Shown here piece after piece: positions 15,945 to 25,200 of a stretch of DNA of 49,821 nucleotides; the first letter of the stretch is position 1; the number at the start of each line of letters is the position of its first letter. Made by a program: the position numbers and the translations under genes. The notes under the pieces were generated by a model. It saw only the letters and a program-made list of their open reading frames with translations. It did not search any database and was not told where the DNA came from. This stretch comes from Zhongshania sp. GTDB lineage: Bacteria; Pseudomonadota; Gammaproteobacteria; Pseudomonadales; Spongiibacteraceae. The stretch lies in the NCBI RefSeq assembly GCF_029212375.1, contig NZ_JARGNU010000023.1:1-49821 (forward strand), in the 5' to 3' direction.

Positions 15945-17537
15945 ATGGCATATAAGACACCTAAAATGATCCTTCAAGCCGACAAACACCTTCTTGCGCT
16001 GTGGACTGAGGCGGGAAAACATGCCGCGCTTAGCGAGCTAATGCCGTCATTAGTCGGGGTGTTAAGTGCAATTGCCGCTATTGATGAACTTTATTTATTT
16101 GCGTTTAACGGCGCCGATGAATGGCGCTTAAGCGGCGGCTGGCGGGATGGCTCCCAGCTTGGCGTAGTGAATGAACACCCGATTACCGATGTCTCGACGC
16201 TAGATACGATTCAACGCTGGGAGCGTGCCACCAAACACTTAAGTGAGCAAAGCGATGCCAAACATCGTGCTGCGCTCGCGGTGCTATTGGGGGCAGATTA
16301 TGGTGAGCCAATATCCGTGTTAATGCCTCTGCGGCGCAACATGGCGTTGCTGGGTATTGTGGTATTGGCTTGTAAATCAGTGTGCACGCCAGCGCAGTGC
16401 GAACAGCTCATCGCGCTTAGCGAACCGCTGCTGGCCTGTATCGAAAACGATCAGCAACTCACTCATATTCAGCGCTTGCGGGTCAGAGCCGAGGCTGATC
16501 GGCAGAGCTTGCTGAGCCGTATGGGGCTGCGCTCTATTTCAGAAAATATCGTGGGCGCCGAGGGCGGATTAAAGCAAGTGATGCGTCGGGTTAACCAAGT
16601 TGCTCCAACGCCAGCGGGAGTGCTGATATTAGGTGAAACCGGCGCGGGCAAGGAGGTCATTGCCCGCGCTGTTCATGAGCGTTCGGCGCGGCACAACGGG
16701 CCATTTCTGCGGGTTAACTGCGGCGCGCTGCCGCCAGAGCTAATCGATTCGGAATTATTTGGTCACGAAAAAGGCAGTTTCACCGGCGCGCTTGCCAGCC
16801 GCCGCGGCTGGTTCGAGCGGGCAGGGGGCGGCACGCTTTTCCTCGATGAAGTCGGCGAGCTGCCACCCGCCGCCCAGGTGCGCTTGCTGCGGGTGCTGCA
16901 AGACGGGATTATTCAAAAAGTTGGCAGTGAACACGATGTGCATGTGGACGTTAGGGTAATTGCGGCAACTCATCGCGACCTACCTAAGATGGTCCAAGAG
17001 GGCAGTTTTCGTGAGGACTTGTGGTATCGCCTCGCGGTGTTTCCCATCATATTACCCACGCTCAATGAGCGACTAGATGATATAGAAGACCTCGCCAAAC
17101 ACTTTATTCAGCGCGCCGCGATGCGCATGGGAGTGCCGGTGCCGCCGCTGTCGGCAGCGGATGTCCGCAATTTAAAGCGTTATAGTTGGCCTGGTAATGT
17201 TAGGGAGTTGGGTTCGGTGCTGGAGCGCGCGGTGATTTTGGGCCATGGCGAGTATCTCGATTTAGAGATGGCGCTGGGCGCACCGTCGCCAAAATTCAAA
17301 AGTCCTAACAAAAGTGAGGCCGCCGACCTTGTGAATAGCGTCAGCGACCCTGTAGATGAGTCGTTAGAGGCGGTGATTGCCGCGCATATTCAATACGTGC
17401 TCACCGACACCAAGGGCCGAGTAGATGGCCCTTTCGGCGCGGCCAAGCGTCTAGGGATTAATGTGAGTACCCTGCGCGCTAAATTGCGCAAATTGGGTAT
17501 TGATGCCAATGCTTTCCGGTCCTCGTCGCGGGATTAA
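15945..17537 (+). CDS. Sigma-54-dependent transcriptional activator (GAF-AAA-Fis)
   Basis: A 530-aa enhancer-binding protein. Residues about 20-185 form a GAF-like sensory domain. The AAA+ domain (about 200-435) has Walker A GETGAGKE, the sigma-54 contact loop GSFTGA (Ser replaces the usual first Ala), Walker [14 protein letters not shown] and the R-finger region [14 protein letters not shown] Fis-type HTH ends the protein ([20 protein letters not shown]). The architecture is NorR/SfnR-like. It is divergent from the sulfate operon, so regulation of sulfur uptake is the natural inference; a nitric-oxide role (NorR) is possible but no NO-reductase gene is near. Confidence 0.88.
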   Translation: MAYKTPKMILQADKHLLALWTEAGKHAALSELMPSLVGVLSAIAAIDELYLFAFNGADEWRLSGGWRDGSQLGVVNEHPITDVSTLDTIQRWERATKHLSEQSDAKHRAALAVLLGADYGEPISVLMPLRRNMALLGIVVLACKSVCTPAQCEQLIALSEPLLACIENDQQLTHIQRLRVRAEADRQSLLSRMGLRSISENIVGAEGGLKQVMRRVNQVAPTPAGVLILGETGAGKEVIARAVHERSARHNGPFLRVNCGALPPELIDSELFGHEKGSFTGALASRRGWFERAGGGTLFLDEVGELPPAAQVRLLRVLQDGIIQKVGSEHDVHVDVRVIAATHRDLPKMVQEGSFREDLWYRLAVFPIILPTLNERLDDIEDLAKHFIQRAAMRMGVPVPPLSAADVRNLKRYSWPGNVRELGSVLERAVILGHGEYLDLEMALGAPSPKFKSPNKSEAADLVNSVSDPVDESLEAVIAAHIQYVLTDTKGRVDGPFGAAKRLGINVSTLRAKLRKLGIDANAFRSSSRD

Positions 17538-17869
17538 AACGACTCATATTCTGCTCAGTAATGGGGCATAACCGAGTAAGTATGGAGGAGGCCCTAGCGA
17601 CAATGCTCAATTGAACACTATTTGTTCAAAGCTTATAGCTTTATGTAAAGCAAATGCCTATCATTTCATTTCTTTAGTCATGCTCTCTTTAAGTCAATTT
17701 TTGACGCAGGCCCTGCCAAGGCTAGTTCTTATCACTGCACCGCCAAATCATAAGTGTCATATTTGCAGCGCTATACTAAAAGTCTGCCCCCTAAAGCATA
17801 TTATTGCTGCTAGCGAAGTTTGCTGCCAGCGAGGCGCCAGATACGCCTTTTATCTAACAGGATGTTTTT
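17538..17869. other. Intergenic region with a short palindrome
   Basis: About 330 bases without a convincing gene. It holds a perfect dyad TTGAACA-CTATT-TGTTCAA at 17611-17629 that could be an operator. A possible -10-like TATACT lies near 17770 ahead of the SHOCT-domain gene. I see no intrinsic terminator for the upstream regulator gene. A plus-strand frame from 17611 lacks a ribosome-binding site and family-like sequence. Confidence 0.4.
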
Positions 17870-18694
17870 ATGCAAAAGCTCAGCAATGTCGGCGAAAATA
17901 TCGTCAATGGTATCGCCTCGCGCTACGGCCTAAGTTATGGCGCAGTTGTGCACATGCTTGTTGCCGTTAATAACGGTGGTGGCACTATGGCGCAATTCAA
18001 TTGCCCAGAGCTTGGTGGCTCGGGGCAGTGGATGCGCGGCGGCATGACCATGGTTGGCGATATGTTCAATAATGGCCTAAAAAACACCGTTAATAATTTA
18101 TGCGGTGAGCTGGCGAATGCGCTGGCCAATAATCAGATGTTTCCGGTTGTTCCTGCGGGCACGCCTGGTAGCAATCAGTGGTGGCCAGCAGAGCTGGGCA
18201 GTCCGTTTAGTAGCGGCGCGCAAAATAACAGCCGTTATGCGGTTTTCCCCAATCGTCTTGCCGTGGAATTAAATGGTCAAGTCTCGGTATACGACACCCT
18301 TAATCACAATATTGGCGGGGTGAGCCAACAGCAGGGCAATAATCAAACGCTAACGTTTACTAGCCAGTTCGGCAACATTGCCACCAATAACCTACCCTTA
18401 ATTTCTGGCCCAGGAATGCAGCCCCCAGCCCAGACAAATTTTGCACAGCCGACTGAATTCAAACAAGCTCCGCCAAGCCAGCCTGCGCCGCAAAATAATC
18501 CGCCGGCTAATCACAGCAATGCAAACTCCGGCAATTCAAATACCGCTAGCAACAACTCAAATACCAGCAATACCAACTACGATGTAAATCAAACCTTGGA
18601 TTTGCTAGGCAAGTTGGCGCAATTGCGCGATGCCGGCGCCTTGTCTGAAGATGAATTCAATACTAAAAAAGCGCAGTTGCTCAGTAGAATTTAG
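17870..18694 (+). CDS. SHOCT-domain protein
   Basis: A 274-aa protein. An N-terminal conserved-looking part (residues 1-110) is followed by a Phe/Asn-rich middle segment. A low-complexity Pro/Asn/Ser linker comes next (about 185-240, SNANSGNSNTASNNSNTSNT). A C-terminal SHOCT domain ends the protein (LGKLAQLRDAGALSEDEFNT, KKAQLLSRI), a short helical oligomerisation module frequent at protein ends. No signal peptide is seen. Function is unknown; the gene stands alone between the sigma-54 regulator and the czc-like operon. Confidence 0.75.
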   Translation: MQKLSNVGENIVNGIASRYGLSYGAVVHMLVAVNNGGGTMAQFNCPELGGSGQWMRGGMTMVGDMFNNGLKNTVNNLCGELANALANNQMFPVVPAGTPGSNQWWPAELGSPFSSGAQNNSRYAVFPNRLAVELNGQVSVYDTLNHNIGGVSQQQGNNQTLTFTSQFGNIATNNLPLISGPGMQPPAQTNFAQPTEFKQAPPSQPAPQNNPPANHSNANSGNSNTASNNSNTSNTNYDVNQTLDLLGKLAQLRDAGALSEDEFNTKKAQLLSRI

Positions 18695-18802
18695 CACTGC
18701 GTATTATATACCCAGAGATTGGATCGCCTAATGGGTGTTTAATTTAGGTCTTAAGATGCTATGCTTTTGTCCTCGCCGCTAAATTTTTTGGGTTAGTATT
18801 TT

Positions 18803-19165
18803 ATGCGTCACAAGGCATTGTCTTATTTGTTGTTGGTCTTGATTGCTTTGCAGTCATTGACAACAATGGCCGATGTGCACCCCATAAATCACGCGGACAC
18901 GGTTCATTTTTCTGTCGATGAGGCGCATAGCAACGCGTCGGAAAAAGGCGAGGAGTCAGCGCTAGAAACTACCGCCCCCTCGCAACTTGATCTTACCGCA
19001 GACGGTTTGTCTCATTGCCATCATCATGGCTGTCTTGGTCATTTCTACTTGTCTGCCAAGCTTGCAGAGCCCGATTTTCTGCACCACGATCAATTTCATA
19101 GTCATTACCACGCCAGTATTCCTACGGCCCCGTTTTCCTTGCTCTACCGCCCTCCAATAGTCTGA
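18803..19165 (+). CDS. Small His-rich secreted protein (CzcI-like)
   Basis: A 120-aa protein with a signal peptide (MRHKALSYLLLVLIALQSLT, cleaved near TMA-D). Its His-rich mature part includes GLSHCHHHGCLGHF and DFLHHDQFHSHYHA. It ends FSLLYRPPIV, a tail like that of the CopL-like protein at 8009-8455. It lies directly upstream of the RND efflux genes, the position of czcI in Cupriavidus czc operons. A periplasmic Zn/Co/Cd-binding or regulatory role is inferred from context, not from firm homology. Confidence 0.7.
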   Translation: MRHKALSYLLLVLIALQSLTTMADVHPINHADTVHFSVDEAHSNASEKGEESALETTAPSQLDLTADGLSHCHHHGCLGHFYLSAKLAEPDFLHHDQFHSHYHASIPTAPFSLLYRPPIV

Positions 19166-19249
19166 TTTTACTCATTAAGTCATTTACCGGTATTGCGCTT
19201 TTCGCGGCAATGCACGGAATTAATTTTCTTAAATAAGTAGGATCGAACT

Positions 19250-20611
19250 ATGTTAGCCATGCCCACAAGGCCGAGTTTCGGCGTGTGGAATCGGCGGGTG
19301 TTAAGCGCCCGCTGTATTCTGTGCTGTTTGTTATTTGTTTTTTCTTTAGGTCTAAGTGCAGCGCCACCGGCGCTGTCTTTAGCGGATGCTGTGCAGCGTT
19401 CACTGGCGCAAAATCCACGTTTAAAAGTCTTTCCGTTTCGCGCTGCGGCCCTGCAAGGGCAGGCCGAAACCGCCCAGTTGCGCCCAGCTTATGAACTTGG
19501 TGTAGATGCAGAGAATCTTGGTGGCTCTGGCGAGTTCGCGGGGGTTGACGCCGCAGAGCTGACTGTCGCCTTGTCTTCGGTTATCGAAATGGGCGATAAG
19601 CGGGCTGCGCGCCAAGGGCTTGTGTCGAATAGCTACGCAGTGCTGGAGGCCACGCGGCAGGTGGAATCGCTTGCGCTATTGGGCGAAGTTACCCGTCGCT
19701 ACGTTGCGGTGTTAACTGCCCAGAAAAAGGTCGCCTTAGCAGCAGAAGACGTCGAACTAGCCGAACAAAGCCTAGCGGTCGTCGCTAAGCGGGCTAAGGC
19801 GGGCGCAACGCCGGAGGTGGAAGTTAAGCGTGCGCAGGCGGCTGGTGCGCAGGCGAAGCTTAGCTTGCTCGCAGAGCAACAGCATTTTGCCTATTTGAAG
19901 ATGGCCTTGGCTGCACTGTGGGCTTCGACTACGCCAGACTTCAATGCTGTGCAAGGTGATCTATTCCAGTTTGGCGCGGATGTGGGGTTTGAGAGCCTGT
20001 ATACCAAGCTTGAAAAAAATCCCGCAATTGAAGTTTTTGCTGCAGAGTCTCGCCTCAAAGAGGCCGAGCTTCGACTTGCGCGAACCGAGTCTCGTGCAGA
20101 CATCAGCTGGTCATTTGGTGTGCGTCAAGTTCAAGCAAATAACGACACGGCGTTGCTTGCAGGATTCAGCGTGCCCTTGTTTTCAGGCAAGCGAAATTCC
20201 GGCGCGATCAAAACGGCCTACGCCGAGCAAAATCAAATATTGATACAGCGCGAGGCGGCGCTACTTGAATTACACACACAGTTGTACCGCGCATTTTATA
20301 GCCGACAACAAGCGATTGTTGCGGTTAAGACCTTAGGCATTACGATTATTCCAGCACTTGAACAGGCTTTAAGCGCGACCCAAACGGCTTATGAAGGCGG
20401 GCGCTATGGCTATCTCGACTACGTTAGTGCGCGGCAGGAGTTACTGGCGGCAAGGCGCGGACGGATTGAAGCGGCCGCTGCCGCTTTGCAGTATGGCGCC
20501 GAGATTGAACAGCTAACCGGTCAATCCCTTTCCGCAGAGGCGCTGCGCGCAAACCATCGTGCTGAGGCGCATGACGACAGAGCCAATACCTATTCAGGAA
20601 CATTCCAATGA
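19250..20611 (+). CDS. czcC: Outer-membrane efflux protein CzcC (TolC family)
   Basis: A 453-aa TolC-like protein. After a signal peptide (cleaved near LSAAPPA) comes LSLADAVQRSLAQNPRLKVF, the typical OEP start. Two long coiled-coil repeats follow, with heptad-rich segments such as VALAAEDVELAEQSLAVVAK and the GGRYGYLDYVSARQELLAAR signature of CzcC-type proteins. It forms the outer-membrane channel of a tripartite metal exporter. The stop overlaps the czcB start by 4 nt. Confidence 0.9.
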   Translation: MLAMPTRPSFGVWNRRVLSARCILCCLLFVFSLGLSAAPPALSLADAVQRSLAQNPRLKVFPFRAAALQGQAETAQLRPAYELGVDAENLGGSGEFAGVDAAELTVALSSVIEMGDKRAARQGLVSNSYAVLEATRQVESLALLGEVTRRYVAVLTAQKKVALAAEDVELAEQSLAVVAKRAKAGATPEVEVKRAQAAGAQAKLSLLAEQQHFAYLKMALAALWASTTPDFNAVQGDLFQFGADVGFESLYTKLEKNPAIEVFAAESRLKEAELRLARTESRADISWSFGVRQVQANNDTALLAGFSVPLFSGKRNSGAIKTAYAEQNQILIQREAALLELHTQLYRAFYSRQQAIVAVKTLGITIIPALEQALSATQTAYEGGRYGYLDYVSARQELLAARRGRIEAAAAALQYGAEIEQLTGQSLSAEALRANHRAEAHDDRANTYSGTFQ

Positions 20612-21567
20612 ACGTAATTACATTGAAAACTCATTCCGTTTTTAAGCTGCTTAGTGCGTGCTTGTTAATGATGTTGTTCGCGGTTCAGGTCTGCGCAGCA
20701 GGCAATGAACGTGAGCAGGCTAGCCACGACGAGCATGAAGAACATGGCGAAGAAGGTCATATCGCGCTGACGCAGGCGCAAATAGCGCACGCGGGCATTT
20801 CCCTAACAAGCGCCACAGGAGGCACTATTCGTGAGGTGTTGCCGGTTTATGGCGTGGTTGCGGTGAATGCCGAGCGAGTGCAGTCAGTACACGCGCGGTA
20901 TCGCGGTATTGTTCGCGATCTTAATAAAAGTCTTGGCGATACCGTTCACAAAGGTGAAACGCTGGTGGCCGTGGAGGCCAACGAGAGTTTAAAAACCTAT
21001 GCAATCACGTCGGCGCTAAATGGCGTGATTACCCAGCGCAATGCCAATGTTGGTGAACAAACTGGCGATGCGCCACTGTTAGTTGTGCAGGATTTTTCCA
21101 CGCTTTGGGTGGAGCTTTCAATTTTCCCAAAAGACCTTGGCGACATAAAGCTAGGCCAAAGTGTTCGTATTATTAGCCTTGATTCAACACAGACTGCCGA
21201 TGGCAAAATTATTTATATTGCCCAGCAAAGTAGTGGTGTTAATCAGGCCATTACTGCGCGGGTACTTATTGATAATCAAGGTGGCGAGTGGAAACCTGGT
21301 ATTTTTGTTAAGGCGCAAATCACCCGCGCTGAAATTGCGGCGCCGGTGATCCTTCGCAATGAGGCCATTCAAATTATCGACAATGCGCCGGTTATTTTTG
21401 TGCAGGGCGAGGAGGGCTTTGAACCCCGACTTGTGACACTGGGGCGCAGCGATGGTGAGGTGAGTGAGGCCTTGAGCGGGCTTAGCATTGATGAAGTGTA
21501 TGTCAGCAAAAACAGCTTTGTACTGAAATCCGAATTGGGCAAAGAGGACGCTGAACATGGACACTAA
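20608..21567 (+). CDS. czcB: Membrane-fusion protein CzcB
   Basis: A 319-aa periplasmic adaptor. The signal peptide is followed by a His/Glu-rich segment (HDEHEEHGEEGHIALTQAQI) that could bind metal. Then come the lipoyl/barrel-sandwich halves (VHARYRGIVRDLNKSLGDTV, SALNGVITQRNANVGEQTGD) and beta-barrel parts (LWVELSIFPKDLGDIKLGQS). It is shorter than Cupriavidus CzcB (about 520 aa) but complete for the HME adaptor core. It bridges CzcA and CzcC. Confidence 0.9.
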   Translation: MNVITLKTHSVFKLLSACLLMMLFAVQVCAAGNEREQASHDEHEEHGEEGHIALTQAQIAHAGISLTSATGGTIREVLPVYGVVAVNAERVQSVHARYRGIVRDLNKSLGDTVHKGETLVAVEANESLKTYAITSALNGVITQRNANVGEQTGDAPLLVVQDFSTLWVELSIFPKDLGDIKLGQSVRIISLDSTQTADGKIIYIAQQSSGVNQAITARVLIDNQGGEWKPGIFVKAQITRAEIAAPVILRNEAIQIIDNAPVIFVQGEEGFEPRLVTLGRSDGEVSEALSGLSIDEVYVSKNSFVLKSELGKEDAEHGH

Positions 21568-21662
21568 TCAAAAGCAATCAGCCCACGGTTTAACACCCAG
21601 CCCACAAGGCGCTGGGCGCGGTGATGGTAAAAACGCATACGAACTGCAAGCAGGAGTTCGCT

Positions 21663-24600
21663 ATGATCGATAAATTAATTCAGTTTTCTATCGCGCGGCG
21701 CTGGCTAGTGATGTTTCTGGTCTTTGCTACGGCGGTCTTAGGCGCTTGGAATTACCAGCAGCTGCCGATAGACGCCGTACCCGACATTACCAATGTGCAA
21801 GTGCAGATTAATACCGAGGCCCAAGGCTATTCGCCATTGGAGGTAGAACAGCGCATTACGTATCTGGTGGAGTTAGCCATCACCGGATTGCCGAATGTAG
21901 CAAGCACCCGTTCGCTTTCACGCTACGCCCTGTCTCAGGTAACGGTGGTGTTTGAAAAGGGCACCGATATTTACTTTGCCCGCAATCTAATTAACGAACG
22001 CCTACAGCAGGCAAAAAGCGAAATGCCTGCGGGCATTGAACCCGTTATGGGGCCAGTGGCCACCGGCCTCGGTGAAATCTTTCACTATGCGGTTCACGCT
22101 ACGCCAGGCGCGGTGCAGCCAAGCGGTGAAGCTTATGACGCTACCGCGCTGCGCACCTTGCAGGACTGGGTGATTCGGCCACAGCTGCGCCTAGTTGCGG
22201 GCGTAACCGAAGTGAACACCATTGGCGGTTTTGAAAAGCAATTTCATATCAGCCCAGAACCGGCAAAACTACTGGCCTACCAGCTTAGCTTTGATGACGT
22301 GGTGCAGGCACTTAAAGCCAATAACGCCAATGTTGGCGCGGGCTATATTGAGAAAAACGGCGAGCAATACCTAATTCGTGCACCTGGGCAGGTCGCAGAC
22401 ATTGCCGAAATTAAACGCATTATCCTTGCCCGCCGTGGCGGAATACCGATAACCGTGGCCGATGTAGCCGACGTTGGCTTTGGCAAAGAGTTGCGCACTG
22501 GCGCGGCGACCCTCAATGGCAAAGAGACGGTGTTAGGCACCGCGGTGATGCTGCTCGGCGGCAATAGCCGAACGGTTTCCCAAGCGGTGTCGGCTAAATT
22601 AAAGGAGATCAACAAAACCCTTCCCGACGGCGTGATTGCCGAGCCAGTGTATAACCGTACGGTACTGGTTGATAAAACCATTGCAACAGTGCAGGCCAAT
22701 CTCGCCGAAGGTGCGGTATTGGTGGTTGTGGTGTTATTGCTGATGCTGGGTAATATTCGCGCGGCATTAATAACGGCAATGGTCATTCCGCTGTCGATGT
22801 TAATGCTGATGACAGGCATGGTGCAGGCAAAAGTGAGCGCCAATCTTATGAGCCTAGGCGCCCTCGATTTCGGTTTGATTGTGGATGGCGCCGTTATTAT
22901 TGTCGAAAACTGCATTCTGCGCCTAGCGGGACGGCAACATGAGCTTGGCCGCATTTTAAAGCTTGAAGAGCGCTTTCACACCGTGTTTGCCGCCACCCGC
23001 GAGGTATTTACACCGAGCTTGATTAGCGTGCTGGTGGTGATCTTAGTGAACCTACCGATTTTGGCCTTAAGCGGCGTAGAGGGCAAAATGTTCACCCCAA
23101 TGGCCATGACGGTCATCATGGCTTTGCTATCGGCCTTGGTCTTGTCGCTGACCTTTGTTCCCGCCGCTGTAGCACTGTTTATGACGGGCCACATTGAAGA
23201 AAAAGACAATGCCATTGTTCGTTATTCAAAGCAGATCTACGCGCCGGTCATCGCCTGGGCGATTAAATTTCGCGTAGCGGTATTATCCTCTGCCTTAATC
23301 TTGGTGGCCTTGGTGAGCGTGCTGGCAACGAGAATGGGTACCGAGTTTATTCCCAATCTGGATGAGGGCGATATCGCGATTCAAGCTTTGCGCATTCCTG
23401 GCACCAGCTTAAGCCAGTCTCTTGAGATGCAGTTTCAGCTGGAAAAAGCGGTACTGGAAATTCCCGAGGTGAAAACCTATTTTTCCCGTGTCGGCACCGC
23501 TGAAGTTGCCAGTGACCCGATGGGGCCAAATATTTCCGACGGCTACGTAATGCTCAAAGAACGCAGTGACTGGCCAGATCCGACTAAAACCAAGGCTGAA
23601 TTGCTAAATGATATTGGCGAGCAGTTGGCGCTGTTGCCGGGCAATGCCTTTGAGATCAGCCAGCCGATTCAACTGCGTTTTAATGAGTTGATATCGGGTG
23701 TGCGCTCAGACGTGGGCATAAAGGTATTTGGCGATGATTTGACGCAGCTACTTAAAACCGGCGCCGAGATCGCAACGGTATTAAATGGCATCGACGGCGC
23801 AGATGGTGTGAAAGTGGAACAGGTCTCTGGGTTGCCAATACTGTCGGTTGAGGCTGATCGCGCCGCACTCTATCGCTATGGTTTAAATGTGGCCGATGTC
23901 CAAGCGGTGCTTGCCGCCGCGACCGGCGGTGAGGCCGCGGGTTTAATTTTTGAAGGTGATCGCCGCTTTGCCATTGTGGTGCGCGTGGCCGAAGAGATCA
24001 GGGGCGACTTACAAGCATTAGAACGCCTACCAATACCACTGCCCGAAGGCGGGTATGTGCCGCTGCGAGAAGTGGCTAGTCTCAACTTAGCCCCTGGCCC
24101 GAACCAGATATCAAGGGAAAACGGCAAGCGCCGGCTCGTGGTTAGTGCCAACGTAAAAGGCCGAGATTTAGGCGGCTTTGTGGCCGAGGTGCAGCGCGAA
24201 ATTGCGCAACAGCTAAGGCTTCCACCGAGCTATTGGCTTGAATACGGCGGCACCTTTGAACAGCTACAATCCGCATCCCAGCGCTTAAGCCTATTAGTGC
24301 CGGTCACATTGGTGATGATTTTTGCGCTGTTGATGATGACCTTTGGCTCAGCAAAAGACGCCGCACTGGTGTTTAGCGGTGTGCCGCTGGCCTTAACTGG
24401 CGGAGTTATTGCGCTATGGCTACGGGATATTCCTTTGTCTATTACCGCTGGGGTTGGCTTTATTACCCTGTGCGGGGTTTCCGTGCTAACCGGGGTAATG
24501 ATGGTGTCGGCATTTATAGATGAACTAAAGCGCGGCACGCCAATAGAAAAAGCGATTCACGACGGCGCCATGCTCCGCCTACGGCCAATCTTGATGGTTG

Positions 24601-24800
24601 CCCTTGTGGCGGCGCTTGGCTTTTTGCCGATGGCGCTTAACACCAGCACGGGGGCCGAGGTTCAGCGACCGCTAGCGACGGTTGTTATAGGGGGCATTAT
24701 CTCGTCGACGTTGCTCACTTTGTTTGTGTTGCCCGGCTTATACAGGCTGGCTTGGCGTAAACCCAAAGTGAGCAATGAACGCGGCGATTTGCTGTCTTAA
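21663..24800 (+). CDS. czcA: Heavy-metal RND efflux pump CzcA
   Basis: About 1045 aa. I choose the ATG at 21663 (MIDKLIQFSIARRWLVM), preceded by AGGAG; longer frames start without one. It has the RND layout of 12 membrane segments and two large periplasmic loops. The fourth helix carries DFGLIVDGAVIIVEN, the HME1 signature of Zn/Co/Cd (and Ni) exporters rather than the Cu/Ag type. Further motifs are GTEFIPNLDEGDIAIQALRI and GVSVLTGVMMVSAFIDELKR. It is a proton antiporter forming the CzcCBA complex with the two upstream genes. Confidence 0.94.
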   Translation: MIDKLIQFSIARRWLVMFLVFATAVLGAWNYQQLPIDAVPDITNVQVQINTEAQGYSPLEVEQRITYLVELAITGLPNVASTRSLSRYALSQVTVVFEKGTDIYFARNLINERLQQAKSEMPAGIEPVMGPVATGLGEIFHYAVHATPGAVQPSGEAYDATALRTLQDWVIRPQLRLVAGVTEVNTIGGFEKQFHISPEPAKLLAYQLSFDDVVQALKANNANVGAGYIEKNGEQYLIRAPGQVADIAEIKRIILARRGGIPITVADVADVGFGKELRTGAATLNGKETVLGTAVMLLGGNSRTVSQAVSAKLKEINKTLPDGVIAEPVYNRTVLVDKTIATVQANLAEGAVLVVVVLLLMLGNIRAALITAMVIPLSMLMLMTGMVQAKVSANLMSLGALDFGLIVDGAVIIVENCILRLAGRQHELGRILKLEERFHTVFAATREVFTPSLISVLVVILVNLPILALSGVEGKMFTPMAMTVIMALLSALVLSLTFVPAAVALFMTGHIEEKDNAIVRYSKQIYAPVIAWAIKFRVAVLSSALILVALVSVLATRMGTEFIPNLDEGDIAIQALRIPGTSLSQSLEMQFQLEKAVLEIPEVKTYFSRVGTAEVASDPMGPNISDGYVMLKERSDWPDPTKTKAELLNDIGEQLALLPGNAFEISQPIQLRFNELISGVRSDVGIKVFGDDLTQLLKTGAEIATVLNGIDGADGVKVEQVSGLPILSVEADRAALYRYGLNVADVQAVLAAATGGEAAGLIFEGDRRFAIVVRVAEEIRGDLQALERLPIPLPEGGYVPLREVASLNLAPGPNQISRENGKRRLVVSANVKGRDLGGFVAEVQREIAQQLRLPPSYWLEYGGTFEQLQSASQRLSLLVPVTLVMIFALLMMTFGSAKDAALVFSGVPLALTGGVIALWLRDIPLSITAGVGFITLCGVSVLTGVMMVSAFIDELKRGTPIEKAIHDGAMLRLRPILMVALVAALGFLPMALNTSTGAEVQRPLATVVIGGIISSTLLTLFVLPGLYRLAWRKPKVSNERGDLLS

Positions 24801-24805
24801 AAAGT

Positions 24806-24831
24806 GGAGGATCGCGGAGCCGCGATCCTCC
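24806..24831 (-). terminator. Strong hairpin between czcA and sbtB
   Basis: A perfect 12-bp stem GGAGGATCGCGG / CCGCGATCCTCC with a 2-nt loop lies between convergent genes. Read on the minus strand it is followed by ACTTTTT, fitting an intrinsic terminator for the sbtA-sbtB operon. On the plus strand no T-run follows, so for czcA it is at best a stabilising or weaker stop. Confidence 0.75.
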
Positions 24832-24894
24832 CCACAAATAATACGTTTTGCGGCAGGTTTGTATTAGGGCTTAACGTAGCGTAATTCGAATCTG

Positions 24895-25197
24895 CTAAAA
24901 CTTCTCTGGTCTAATCACTTCCACATCGCTCGTAAACAGAATCATGGCGTAGTTATCGTAGTAGCTTTCTTTTAGATGGCTGGCAATCTGGCTGGCGATA
25001 GCCGCGTCACTTACCACTTCTATGCGAATATTGCCGTTGGCATCCCACGCTGCATTGCGCACGCCGCGGCCACCTTTGCCCCGCGCATCGGTAATGGTGT
25101 AGCCCTGAGCACCTAGCCGCTCTATATCCTTGATTAAGATATTTTCAAGCGCCGCTTCAGTCACAATAGTTAGCAGTTTCTTTATATTGTCGCTCAT
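24895..25197 (-). CDS. sbtB: PII-like protein, SbtB-type
   Basis: A 100-aa PII-superfamily protein: KKLLTIVTEAALENILIKDI, GAQGYTITDARGKGGRGVRN (start of the T-loop) and IRIEVVSDAAIASQIASHLK. It ends EVIRPEKF, without the C-terminal Cys-containing loop of some cyanobacterial SbtB proteins. SbtB proteins bind adenine nucleotides and gate the bicarbonate transporter SbtA, which is encoded immediately upstream with a 3-nt gap. The fusion of gene order and family makes this assignment strong, though ligand binding is not shown. Confidence 0.87.
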   Translation of the reverse strand: MSDNIKKLLTIVTEAALENILIKDIERLGAQGYTITDARGKGGRGVRNAAWDANGNIRIEVVSDAAIASQIASHLKESYYDNYAMILFTSDVEVIRPEKF

Positions 25198-25200
25198 CGC

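Noticed and set aside
17611-17970. 119-aa plus-strand frame before the SHOCT-domain gene
   Set aside because: Overlaps the SHOCT gene out of frame and has no ribosome-binding site or conserved-looking sequence.
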